Shown here: one piece after another, positions 1 through 9,509 of the stretch
Layout: each line of letters begins with the position of its first letter
How positions within the stretch are numbered: the first letter of the stretch is position 1
Assembly (NCBI GenBank): GCA_039090855.1
Contig: CM077006.1
Coordinates: forward strand, 51,407,336-51,471,335
Reading direction: 5' to 3'
Origin: Macrothele yani
Lineage: Eukaryota; Arthropoda; Arachnida; Araneae; Macrothelidae
Length of the DNA: 64,000 nt
Position numbers and translations under genes: made by a program
The notes under the pieces: generated by a model
Told to the model about the DNA's origin: nothing
The model's database searches: none
What the model saw: only the letters and a program-made list of their open reading frames with translations

Positions 1-716
1 TGGCCACCGTCTCCACAAACCATCGTATAGAGACGGGACTGGAAATTGCCGATGCCATGCTGCAACACGTCCTTTTCTATGGCCTGGATTTCGTCTGCAA
101 TGGCTTTTTGGAGGTCATCTAGTGTCTTGGGCCAGTCCAGAAGACTCAGTTCTTCAAATAACCCCACAGGAAAAAATCACATGGGTGCAGGTCAGGGCTA
201 TAGGATGGCCCTGTCCAATAAACCTCGCAGTGTCCAAAGCGATGATACGTTCCTGAAAAGTGTCCTGTAGCCAGGAAAACACATCAGCAACTCTATGTGG
301 ACGTGCACCATCCTGCATGAACCAGTAGGTGTTGACCATCCGATGACATCTTGCTCAGGGTCCGAACTCCTCGGGCAGTAGCTACCTGCAACTTGCACCA
401 GTAACAGTTCCGTTGATGAAGATGGTTCCGACTATGCGTTGATATCTCTGATGGGCCAGACTTGGCACCATATTCTTTGTTGAAATCGCGTCGAACCATG
501 GCGTTACTGTGGCCAAAACCCGTAAAATTGCACTATAAACAGTCGCTACTCCATGCTGAGGGACTCCATTTTGAAAAGGCGTTTTTCGGAAAGGGTGAGG
601 CCTTTTCAAATTTCAATCTCTCTACTGTCTTGTGAAAAAAAAACATACCGCAATTATAGAGCTCCGTGACCTGATGAGAGCACTTTACTTTGTAACACCG
701 TTTTTTGGCCACCCTG
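1..716 (-). mobile_element. Mariner-like DNA transposon, 3' end cut by window edge
   Basis: The right terminus reads, on the minus strand, CAGGGTGGCCAAAAAACGG and is preceded by a TA at 717-718, as expected for a Tc1/mariner insertion. The body holds a broken transposase on the minus strand. Only about 700 bp separate the terminus from the C-terminal catalytic region, so the N-terminal DNA-binding part is missing and the copy carries an internal deletion. The other end lies outside the window. Confidence 0.7.
2..609 (-). pseudogene. Mariner-like transposase, C-terminal half, frameshifted
   Basis: Three minus-strand frames together read as the catalytic part of a mariner-superfamily transposase. 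The motif QDGARPH (about 290-310) is the second catalytic aspartate region. About 120 bp further on, another frame gives PYSPDLHPCDFFLWGYLK, the third catalytic aspartate motif of the mariner-like group whose members end in PCDFFLWGYLK. A C-terminal helix follows up to the window edge. At least two frameshifts and several stops break the frame, and the N-terminal helix-turn-helix region is absent. It would have cut and joined its own terminal repeats but cannot be made now. Assignment to the superfamily is firm; the exact family is not known. Confidence 0.7.
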
Positions 717-779
717 TACACACATGTTTGAAAGTTGAGTTGTCTTATTAGGTTGTTTATGGAAATACACTCCTTCGAA

Positions 780-1200
780 GTCCAATTAGATTAATAGTTA
801 GTGATAACTCACCATATGTGCACTCAAATTCAAAAACAAAGGGCATCATTGTCTACACCCTCGTGTCAAAAGTTAATGGTTGTTTTCATCTTACACACAT
901 CCATGTTAACAAATTATGGTTCACATTCCTCTTACGTACTTTATATGTAATAGTTAAGACACATTCCTCTTATGTGTTAAGGGTCATTATTCTTACCTAC
1001 TAGCCTATAGCCAGTCCTAAGACGGTTGTTTTTAAGCTTTAAATAAATATTAATAATATATAAGGAATGTTTCCCGTTCTAAGACGGGAAATTTTTAATT
1101 GATGCAGATCGAAAGCAAATCAAATAGACGTCGGCTTTTTTCTAAGGAAATATAGTAAAAACTTATACACTAAGAACTCATTCATGTTAGAACTGAACAT
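780..1200. other. Gene-less AT-rich stretch with a small hairpin
   Basis: No coding signal or recognised repeat. A short perfect hairpin (TTTCCCGT, 6-base loop, ACGGGAAA) lies at 1070-1091 next to AT-rich sequence. Confidence 0.5.
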
Positions 1201-1209
1201 TATATGCTA

Positions 1210-2625
1210 TTTATTTACGCTTTCCAAACGTAGGTGGAGGAAGCGTATATGCTCCAGCTTTGTCCGTCTGTCTGCCCGTCTGCACGATGAGTCCCGTAAA
1301 AATGGTTCGATTTCGATGAAATTTTAGTATGTGGTAAGGAACCACTGAGGACGAACCCTATTGGAAATGGGCGAAGTGGGGTCAAATCTCAGGACATAGG
1401 AGCGGGATCCATTCCATTGATGTTATGCGTCATAACTTGCGTAAAAATTGTTTGATTTCGATGAAATTTTTAGTATGTGGCAGGGAACTACCTGGGGTTG
1501 AATCCTATTGAAAATGGGCGAAGTGGGGTCAAATCTCAGGACATAGGAGCGGGATCCATTCCATTGATGTTATGCGTCATAACTTGCGTAAAAATTGTTT
1601 GATTTCGATGAAATTTTTTGTATGTGGCAGGGGACTACCTGGGGTTGAATCCTATTGAAAATGGGCGAAGTGGGGTCAAACGTCAGGACATAGGAGCGGG
1701 GTGAATTTCATTGCCCTTATGCGCCATGACTTGCGTAAAAATCGGTTCGCTTTCGATGAAATTTTAATATGTGGTAGGGAACTACCTGGGAACGAACCTT
1801 ATTGAAAATGGGCGAAATGGGGTCAAAGGTCAGGACATAGGAACGGGATCCATTCCATTGATGTTATGCGTCATAACGTGCGTAAAAATTGTTTGAATTC
1901 GATGAAATTTTAGTATGTGGTAAGGCACCACCTGGGGACGAATCCTATTGAAAATCGACGAAATGGGGTTCGAAGGTCAGGACATAGGAACGGGATCCAT
2001 TCCATCGCCCTTATGCGTTATAACTTACGTAAACTTCCTTCGATTGGGACAAAACTTTATCATGTTGTTCCGGAAGTATACTTTACTGGTTCTGTTGAAT
2101 ATCTTCGAAATGGGGTCAAAGGACAGGACATAGGAGCGGGATCCATTCCACAGCCATTATCCTCATAACTTGACTAAAACTGCTTCTGTTGCGACAAAAC
2201 TTTAGTATGTTGTTCCGGAGGTATACTGAACTAATTCTGTTTAATATCATCGAAATGGGATCAACGGTCACGGCACAGGAGCGAGATTTATTCCACAGTC
2301 ATTATCCTCATAACTTGAGTAATGATTTCTGGTATGTTGGAAAGCGTATCATAATCAATGCATTGCATTATTTTACTAACTTGTTTCCGTTTTTCAAAAG
2401 ACCTCGCGATAGATAAACATCCGGTGCGAAATATTTGTTGCTTAACAATTTTCCTTGTAGTCCAGTTGTTTTGTTGTAAACTTACCTTAATAACTTTTGC
2501 TTTGATTTTTGGCGTTAAATTACTTTTTCTTCGGCACGCATGTTATTCTGCTCACGGTTTGTTTTAGACTGTCCTATCCGGAGTGTAGTTTAAAGCTTCA
2601 TAGCGAAGCTTTTTCTACAAAATAA
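1210..2625 (+). mobile_element. Helitron/HINE-like element built round a 147-bp array
   Basis: A head with the phrase GTCCGTCTGTCTG (1261-1273) is followed by seven decaying tandem units, and then by a tail with a perfect hairpin AAAGCTTC-ATAGC-GAAGCTTT at 2592-2612. Head, tandem-repeat core and 3' hairpin is the layout of Helentron-associated elements such as Drosophila DINE-1. It is also the layout of the element at 7.4, 15.5 and 56.9 kb, whose monomers are unrelated in sequence. No protein is encoded. Assignment to Helitrons is inference; the outer boundaries are approximate. Confidence 0.45.
1296..2330 (+). repeat. Tandem array, about 147-bp unit, seven copies
   Basis: The phrase GTAAAAATNGTTTGATTTCG recurs at 1296, 1441, 1588, 1735, 1882 and 2029, and in a weaker form near 2174 and 2318. 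Spacings are 145, 147, 147, 147, 147 and about 145. Units decay from left to right. Each unit contains GGGCGAARTGGGGTCAAA then GGACATAGGAGCGGGATCC. The best unit carries GGGTCAAAGGTCA at 1820-1832, a direct repeat of two nuclear-receptor half sites spaced by one base. Confidence 0.9.
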
Positions 2626-2893
2626 TGCGACATCTGGTATTACAAATCGAAACTATGTAAATTCTCGACAATGTGCTATTGGGTCGACATCTGCTTTTAG
2701 ATGCAATCTTGCTCACTTCGACATCGCAAGATTTCAGTATTTATTGTAGGTTAGAACGTTTAGATAGATCGATGATTTGCAAAATGGGTTACATAATCAG
2801 CACCAGATTCGGAAAATTAGTTAAATTAAAAAGTAAATAAATAATTAAAGCGTACAAATTAATATTCGAATTGTGCTAAATAAATTTAATATA

Positions 2894-3160
2894 CAAATGC
2901 AACTTGCCACGATATTAAGATTTCCATTCGAATTTTGTAGAACGGGTAAATAGAACTCGAGTCACTGATAATCCAATGTTTTTAAATTATCACGCGATCA
3001 CCTTGACATCTCAACGTGATCGCGTGCAAACTCAACTTGCTACGATATTAAGAATTCAATTCGAATTTTGTAGATCGGAAAAACAGAACTCGAGTTATTA
3101 ATAATCCAATGTTTTTAAATTAGCACGTGATCACCTTGACATCCGAAAGTGATCTCGTGC
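2894..3160 (+). repeat. 133-bp tandem duplication, each unit ending in a hairpin
   Basis: Two units share AACTTGCYACGATATTAAG (2901 and 3034) through CCAATGTTTTTAAATTA. Each ends in an inverted repeat with a 14-base loop. The first is CACGCGATCAC/GTGATCGCGTG at 2991-3001 and 3016-3026. The second is at 3123-3134 and 3149-3160 and has one mismatch. Confidence 0.85.
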
Positions 3161-3407
3161 TATTATATAACAGGCAACCATTTTGGCATCGCGAGAACAC
3201 GCACGAATTGATCGATAAGTGATGACGCAACAATGCAGACGTTGGTGTGACGTCAAGCGTTCCAGAGAGACGGATCTGGGTATTTATTTTATTAATAAGC
3301 ATGATTAAATATGTTAACGTCCACCTTCATTTTCCCTACGTATTCTTCCTCAGTTGTCGATATACAGCTTGGTTTTTGTCGTGGTTTTTTTCTCCTTTTG
3401 AGTTGGT

Positions 3408-3571
3408 GATTTAACGATCACTGTGAACAGCTCAATGGGCTACTTGCAGTCCCCTGTCTCTAATTTGGGGCCACTGCTTCCAGGAAGAAAACAAAGCCAG
3501 GACTACAGTCTGGTCACACTCGAACAACAGGCCATAAGCCAGCGCTTAGACCACTTTGCCACAAGGGCGGC
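3408..3571 (-). mobile_element. tRNA-derived SINE, family 1, reverse copy
   Basis: The minus strand reads the family-1 SINE: a tRNA-like head with GTGGCAAAGTGGTCTAAGCG (A box region), a body, and a tail with CCCATTGAGCTGTTCACAG. This copy is diverged and lacks a clean B box. It stands head-to-head with the next SINE, about 37 bp away. Confidence 0.8.
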
Positions 3572-3608
3572 ATATACATTTTGTCGTAGAACTTATTGAA
3601 CACAATCC

Positions 3609-3820
3609 GCAGCCCCATCGGCGCAGTGGTCTAAGCGCTGGCTTATGACAATTCGTCCGAGATGGGTCCGGGTTGGAATCCCAGTGAGGCATGGATGTTG
3701 TGTTTGTCGTATAACGCTGGCTCTCCTCCTTCCCTGGAACCAGTGACCCTAAATTAGGGACAAGCGACTGCTTATATCCCATCGAGTTGCTTACAGTGGT
3801 CGTTAAACTTTCAATTAAGG
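3609..3820 (+). mobile_element. tRNA-derived SINE, family 1
   Basis: The head GGCGCAGTGGTCTAAGCG (A box) and GGGTTGGAATCCC (B box, one change) form an RNA polymerase III promoter. The body is the family-1 consensus with GGAACCAGTGACCCTAAATT, ending in TTAAACTTTCAATTA. No protein is encoded; it would have moved using LINE enzymes. Confidence 0.9.
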
Positions 3821-3959
3821 ATGCCTTTGAGTGAGTGTTAGGGTTCATCTTCTACCCTATATCTGAAATGTAAATTATTTTGTACACATTTTCTCAAAGA
3901 CTATTACTTGTCAGTGTTTGAAAAATTTGAGCACAAATAAAAATGACCCATAGCTAATA

Positions 3960-5178
3960 CACTATCTACCAACAAGTAATTGGACACCTGTGATAGCAAA
4001 GGAAAACGAAGTTTATTCACCTTCAATAGTTGCTGGAGCCTCCACGAGTGGCGATTACAGCTGCGACCCTGCGGGGCATACTCTCAACCAGGCGTTGTAC
4101 GACGGCTAGCGGTATTTTCTTCCACTCGGCTTGGAGAAGACAGGTCAGTTCCTTCACCGATTTCGGACGGTGGGAGCACCTCTTAAGTTGACGCTCCAAC
4201 TTGTCCCAGAGGTACTCGATAGGGTTAAGGTCCAGGCTCTACGCAGGCCAGTCCATTCAATTAACCACATTGTTACCATACCAAGCCATGGTGGACTCGC
4301 AACATGACAGGTGGCATTGTCATCCTGAAAGTAACATGGGTCCACCCCGTAAAACTGCCACAACGTAGGAAGCGCATGGTCATTCAAATTGGTGCAGTAG
4401 GTCTCGGCGTTGAGTCTACTAGGAATTGCGATCAAGGGTCCCGTGCCATACCAGGAGAAACACCCCCATAGCATAATTCCACCGTCGCCGAACTTCACAG
4501 TTGGCACAATGCATTCCGGCAGGAGGCGTTCTCCAGGCAGACGCTAAACCCAGACCCTGCCATCTGAACGGTAGAGGGTAAACATTGATTCGTCGCTCCA
4601 GAGAACCTGTTTCCTCTGTTCAACGGTACACTGTCGACGTTCTTGGCACCACGTTAGCCGAGCAGCGCTATTGGATTTGGTGATCAAAGGCTTGTGGGCG
4701 GCAGCACGTCCATGATAACCGAGCAGATGGGCTTCCTTACGGATGGTATTCATCGAAAGAACACTCACGGATGCCTGCTGAAACTCTTCGTGGATGTGGC
4801 CCATCGATTTGGTGCGGTTCTTCCAAATTTCTCTGGCCAGCACCCGTCGGTCTGTAACTCCCAGTTTTGTAGATCTTCCGGGTCGGAGCACATTCCGGAC
4901 AGTCACCTCTCATCTTCCACTTGCCAATCACGTAGGACACTGTCGATTTTGGGTACTTCAACTCGCTGGATATGTCATGTATGGATCGGCCATTTCTGTG
5001 ATACCCGACGATTACACCTTTCTCGAAATCAGAGAGCTCCGAACTGCATGGCATCTTGCATGCGACTGGTTGCATTGTTGTTTCCCACACGATATTTAAC
5101 GGCTGCGGCCGTGACGTGTATCAGGACCGCAGATATCGTCGATTGCAGGGGTGTACAATTACTTGTTGGTAGATAGTG
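3960..5178 (-). mobile_element. Tc1-like transposon, full length with terminal repeats
   Basis: Both ends carry an inverted repeat of about 30 bp beginning CACTATCTACCAACAAGTAA, with a TA duplication at 3958-3959 and 5179-5180. At 1219 bp it is the usual size for a Tc1 element. One damaged transposase gene fills it on the minus strand. Confidence 0.92.
4023..5054 (-). pseudogene. Tc1-like transposase, three lesions
   Basis: The gene starts with MPCSSELSDFEKGVIVGYHR, the first helix-turn-helix of Tc1 transposases; the paired-like DNA-binding region continues through KYPKSTVSYVIGKWK. Catalytic motifs follow in order: LWSDESMF (first Asp), [10 protein letters not shown] (second Asp) and [10 protein letters not shown] (Glu), ending RGGSSNY then stop. 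Lesions: a frameshift near 4880-4906, an in-frame stop at 4544-4546, and a frameshift near 4285-4310. All three catalytic residues survive. The nearly complete length and good terminal repeats point to a moderately recent insertion that is now dead. Confidence 0.9.
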
Positions 5179-5180
5179 TA

Positions 5181-5430
5181 TATGCCACAGTTATTACACC
5201 GAAAAATTTGTTAGACTTTTTTTTAAAATTCAATTTATCTGACTTGAAAGCATTCCAATTTGGCGCTAGATGGCGCAATAGCAGTGTTTCTATTTGGAAG
5301 CAACGGAATCTTTTATATGACTTTTCCAATTATTTGAGCCAAGTAGAAATCTATTAATAGGGTCAATAGTGAGATTGGAATCTTGTCTTCTATAGACCAT
5401 CTGAAATCCTACTGTACCTTCATTTTTTCA
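5181..5430. other. No gene seen
   Basis: AT-rich sequence between the Tc1 element and the R2-type LINE fragment. Nothing recognisable beyond the phrase GCGCTAGATGGCGCAATAGC at 5263-5282. Confidence 0.4.
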
Positions 5431-5459
5431 AGAGAAAATGTGTACATTTGCAGAGAACT

Positions 5460-5736
5460 CCTGAATTTCATTTAAATTCGAAAATCCCACAAGATCCTGA
5501 CCTGATCATTTTCTAAGACTTTCTCTATCTGATGTTCCCATGATTTTTTCGATATTGGCAAATTGTATTTTCTGCAGAATGACCAGTGGATCAATTTTGC
5601 AACTCTATCTTGTCTAGCTTTATAATCTGTCTGTTAAATTTTGCTACACTCACATATAAGATAAGACATGGTTTCATCTTTTTCTTGATAAAGTCGACAC
5701 TTTGGATTTTCACTGACTTTCTGGATTTTAACCTCC
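5460..5736 (-). pseudogene. R2-type LINE, zinc-knuckle fragment
   Basis: The minus strand reads CRLYQEKDET, then SYLICECSKI, a stop, QTDYKARQDRVAKLIHWSF and WEHQIEKVLEN, with WDFRI near the end. This is the region between the reverse transcriptase and the restriction-like endonuclease of R2-type LINEs: a CCHC zinc knuckle (second Cys changed to Tyr) followed by the conserved HW and WDF phrases. About 90 codons with two stops remain. It is not the same family as its neighbour at 5.88-7.14 kb, which has its own copy of this domain, so two different R2-type elements abut here. Confidence 0.7.
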
Positions 5737-5744
5737 GTAACATT

Positions 5745-7162
5745 TCTTGTTGTTGTTATTATTATTATTATAAAATAATATAATAGAGATTAAGAATCCA
5801 CCTCTTCCTGGTGGTTTTCTTCTCTTCCTTCCGGGACGGGTACGACGTACCAAGTCTGGAAACTGATATTTCTTTCTCTCAGTTGTGCAGGAACTTCCTT
5901 ACTATCCTACAAGTGTTCAAGAAAGCTGCCTTCTGTAGTTCCATATATGTGTTAGGTAGAAGGTCTAGTGTCTGTATAAAGCTGTGAATGATCTTAGGTA
6001 CAACTCCTGTGGCTGATTTTACTATGGGGACGGTGGTGACGTTCTCCATATGCCACATTTCCTTGACTTCGTATCATAGGTCATTATACTTCGACAGCTT
6101 CTCTTCGCACGTCTTCTGAATGTTGCACGTGTTGCGCACGGCTATGTCAATGAGGTATGTTGACTTCTCCTTGTCGACCAGGACGATGTCAGGCCGATTG
6201 TGGTGGGTGGTCTTATCTGTTCAGATCGATCTGTTTCAGTACATCTTGTAGGTGGTGTTCTCAAGAAGCGTCGTTGGCTCATACTTGTAGTAGGGGACAG
6301 GCTCAGTTGTAATGAGGTGGTGCTTTCTTGCCAATTTATGATGGACAATCTTGGCGACTTGATTGTGCCTGTTTGCGTATTCTGTTTGTGTGAGGACTCT
6401 GCACCCTGCTGTGATGTGTTGAATGGTCTCTGGCGCTTGATGGCATTGCCGACATGTGTCGCTTTCCACTGACGTGTCCTTCAGGATATGCTTTCGGTAG
6501 TTTCTGGTGTTTACAACTTGATCTTGTATAGCTATTAAGAACCCTTCGGTCTCGGAGAAGAGTGATCCGTTTGTTAGGATCACTCTTCTCCGGCAGTTTT
6601 ATCCACATGGTCCGATTGCAGATCGTTGCAGTGCCTTTCGTGTAGGACTTTCTTGCCCCAAGCTTCTTCTTTCGGCTCCCTCGTTCCAATTTTGATGTTC
6701 TGAGTAGAGATGTCTAGGGCTGTGTACTTCTTGTCACTCCAGTTTATCGCTTGGTGAAGGGGTCCCTTGCTCTGATGGAAGTATTTTCTGAGGGTGCTGA
6801 TTTCTTTGTCTCGGTGTTCCAGGAGATCAATCATTCCCCGTCCTCCTTCTGCACGTCCAATGGTCAGCCTTTCTATTGCTGACTTCGGGTGGTGCTGGCG
6901 ATGTTTAGTGAGGGTTGTTCTGGTATTGCTCATTATTTCTTCAAGCTCTGTTGTAGTCCACTTGATGATTTCGAAGGAATACGTGAGGACTGGAACTGCG
7001 TATGTGTTGATAGCCCGAGTGATGTTGCGAGCTTTGAGCTTGGTCTTCATTAGTCTCCTCAGCCTTTGGTTGTATTTGGCGGCTAGATTGTTTTTGATTT
7101 CTTTGTGTTCTAGGCTTTGTGCTTAAAGCATACCAAGGCACTTATAGACTTCTCCTTCCTCC
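5745..7162 (-). mobile_element. R2-type (R4/Dong-like?) LINE, 5' truncated, flanked by ATT repeats
   Basis: A 5'-truncated non-LTR retrotransposon. It starts inside the reverse transcriptase and ends with a 3' tail rich in TAA (5751-5783 on the plus strand reads ATT repeats). On its 5' side it abuts another ATT microsatellite at 7163-7190. Dong elements of the R4 clade are known to insert into TAA repeats, so the flanks fit that habit. Clade assignment is inference. Confidence 0.65.
5879..7140 (-). pseudogene. R2-type LINE reverse transcriptase C-terminus and endonuclease
   Basis: Reading on the minus strand: YKCLGML then EHKEIKNNLAAKY (thumb), INTYAVPVLTYSFEIIKW and TLTKHRQHHPKSAIERL with GRAEGGRGMIDLLEHRDKEI. 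Next come TEGFLIAIQDQVVNTRNYRK and the zinc knuckle CRQCHQAPETIQHITAGC. The restriction-like endonuclease follows: RPDIVLVDKEKSTYLIDIA, which carries the PD...D/EK catalytic pattern. It ends TCRIVRKFLHN then stop at 5879-5881. Several frameshifts lie between 6230 and 6580. The enzyme would nick the target and prime reverse transcription. No apurinic endonuclease is expected in this class, and none is seen. Confidence 0.78.
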
Positions 7163-7190
7163 ATTATTATTATTATTATTATTATATATA
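7163..7190. repeat. ATT microsatellite
   Basis: ATT is repeated about seven times, followed by a short AT run, directly against the truncated 5' end of the R2-type LINE. Confidence 0.9.
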
Positions 7191-7479
7191 ATAATTATGG
7201 GACCATTTACGACTAAAACTGTATGAGAAAGTCAAATGTTAAAGATCTCGAAATATTTTATATTTCATTTAAGATATACTAAACTATATAACGTTATAAT
7301 TATTTTTACTTCTCACTTTCCTCCTCTATTATGCGTACAGTTATTTCAAAAATCAAGAAGGACGCGAACAATAATATAGTTTTTCTTGTGAAAGCGTGGT
7401 GTGATTTCATTTAAGGTTTCGCTTTTTAGCACGTCTTTTGTAAAAAAAAAATTGTGCTTGTCATCGGTTTGTCCGTCCG

Positions 7480-9480
7480 TCCGTCTGTGGACAACATATC
7501 TCTGCAACTATTAGTTCGATTTTTAAAAAAAATCTTTTTGCGTTGGGAAGCTTGAAATGGGAAAATGATGTTCCTTGCGCTCAGGTTTTATTCTTTTTTT
7601 CGATGTGCAACTCTGTCGCTGGAGGGCGTAAGTGCAGATAATATCGAATTCAAAATACATTTTGCCGCCCCGGTGGCGCAGTGGTCTAAGGCGCTGGCCT
7701 CTGATCATTCGTCCGTAAGGGGTCGGGGTTCGAATCCCGGTCAGGCATGGATGTTGTGTTTGTCTTACGGCACTGGCTCTCTTCCTTCCCTGGAACCAGT
7801 GACCCTAAATTAGGGACGGGCGACTGCTTATAGCCCATTGAGTTGCTCACGGTGGTCGTTAAACCTCCAATAAAAAAAAATACATTTTAATTCCATATTT
7901 TTGCTTCTAAATATCCGATTGAAAAAATCATTTCCTCCTTTCGATGCCATTTTAAACGAAGACTATATTAGGCACAGTTTCTTTTTCAAGTAATGCATAG
8001 ATTTTCCGCTAGGGGGCATGAAGGTAAATAACGTTTTCCCATATATCTCTGCTCCTAAAACTCTGATTTCAAAATTTCTTCCTGCATCGGATACATCTCA
8101 TGATGAGGAAATGCTTTGCATATAATTTTTAATTTTTGGTACAGAATGGTTCAGCCAAAAGGGGGCGCAAATATTAATTTCTGCTTCTGACGTGTTTGCA
8201 GCAAAATCTAAGATTCTGAAAACTCGATTGAAAAAATTATCTCGTAGACCGATGCCGCTCAATTCGGAAAACATTTCGAGAATACCTCCTGCTGTGCATA
8301 GTTTTCCCGGTAGGGGCGCAGATGTATATCATATTTTTGTCGATATCTCTGCTTCTAAGAGTCCGATTTGAAAAATTATTTATTTGTTGGAGAGCATTTC
8401 CGTTGCAAAAAGTTTCTCATATAATTTCAAATTTTCAAGTAATGCATAGATTTTCCACTAGGGGGCGTAAATGTAAAAGTGCGTTTCCCGCGATATCTCT
8501 GCTCCTAATCCGATTCGAAAAATTCTTCCTGCATTGGATACAGCTACTGATGGGGAATGTTTTGATTATAATTTCTAATTTTTGATAAAAATGATTTCGC
8601 CAGCAAAGAGCGCAAATGTTTATTTCTGCTTCTGATGCGTATTTGCAACAAAACCTAAGCTTCTAAAATCTCGAATAAAAAAACATTTTCGTGGACCTAT
8701 ACCGCTCACCTCGGAAAACCTTTCGAGAATACTTTCTTCCTAAATTAATGCATTTCCCCCGCCAAGGGGCATAGATATGCATCTTATTTTTGTTAATATC
8801 TCTCCTTGTGAGGGACCTATTTGAAAAATTCTTCCGTTAGCGGAAAGCGTCTCCAGTGGGAAATGCTTTCCATGAAATTTCAAATATTTTCTTAACGCAC
8901 AAATTTGCCACTAAAGGGTATAAGTTCCCGTTCCCGTTTACAACAGTATCTGTGGGACTAAAAACCCGATATAAAAAAAAAAAACTATGAAAAAACTTTG
9001 TCGGTATTTTCTTCCTAAAATAATGCACAATTTCGCCGAGAGACGGCGCCAATGTTTAACCTGTTTTTCTTAATATCTCTGCTTCTAAATGCGCGATTTA
9101 AAAAATATTTCAACACCGTGTGACTTTTACCTTGAGGGACACTTTGGGTTAGTATTTGAGAAGTTTTATAGTTCACATTACTGTTGCTAGGTGGTGATTG
9201 TGTATTTCTGTTTCCAGCTGTATTTCTGATTCTAAAAATTCTATTGAGAATTTTTTTTACTGTATGCCATTCGCTACAATAGAGATGTGGAACATTATCC
9301 GTTAAATAATTCACAGATTTCCCGCTAGAGGGAGTAAAGGTCAGTACTTTTTTTCCGCTTTCTTTGGTTCCAGGAGACGTTTTTGAAAAATGCTTTTTCC
9401 TTACCACAGCTTTTTCCACGAAGAAAAATTTTCGCCTATTTTCAACTTTTCATTATGCAAAATTCTTCAGCTATAGAAAG
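7480..9480 (+). repeat. About 152-bp monomer array with CTCF-like boxes (copy 1)
   Basis: Recurring blocks read CGATATCTCTGCTYCTAA then YCCGATTTGAAAAATTCTT, and each monomer closes with a box of the form CCGCTAGGGGGCGTA. Boxes fall at about 8006, 8153, 8307, 8456, 8600, 8760, 8908 and 9031. The best are CCACTAGGGGGCGTAA at 8456-8470 and CCGCTAGGGGGCATG at 8006-8020. The array decays toward the right. Confidence 0.8.
7664..7876 (+). mobile_element. tRNA-derived SINE, family 1, with 12-bp target duplication
   Basis: A near-consensus copy: GCCGCCCCGGTGGCGCAGTG head, A box and B box (GGGTTCGAATCCCGG), body with GGAACCAGTGACCCTAAATT, and a poly(A) tail after CCTCCAAT. AAAATACATTTT flanks it at 7652-7663 and again at 7877-7888. 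The uninterrupted target is visible in copy 2 of the host element at about 15677-15720. Confidence 0.96.
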
Positions 9481-9509
9481 CGCAGAGTTATATGATGTTT
9501 CCTTTTATA

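Noticed and set aside
7664..7740. A working tRNA gene at the SINE head
   Set aside because: A and B boxes are present, but the sequence does not close into a tRNA cloverleaf and continues into the SINE body with poly(A) and a target duplication.
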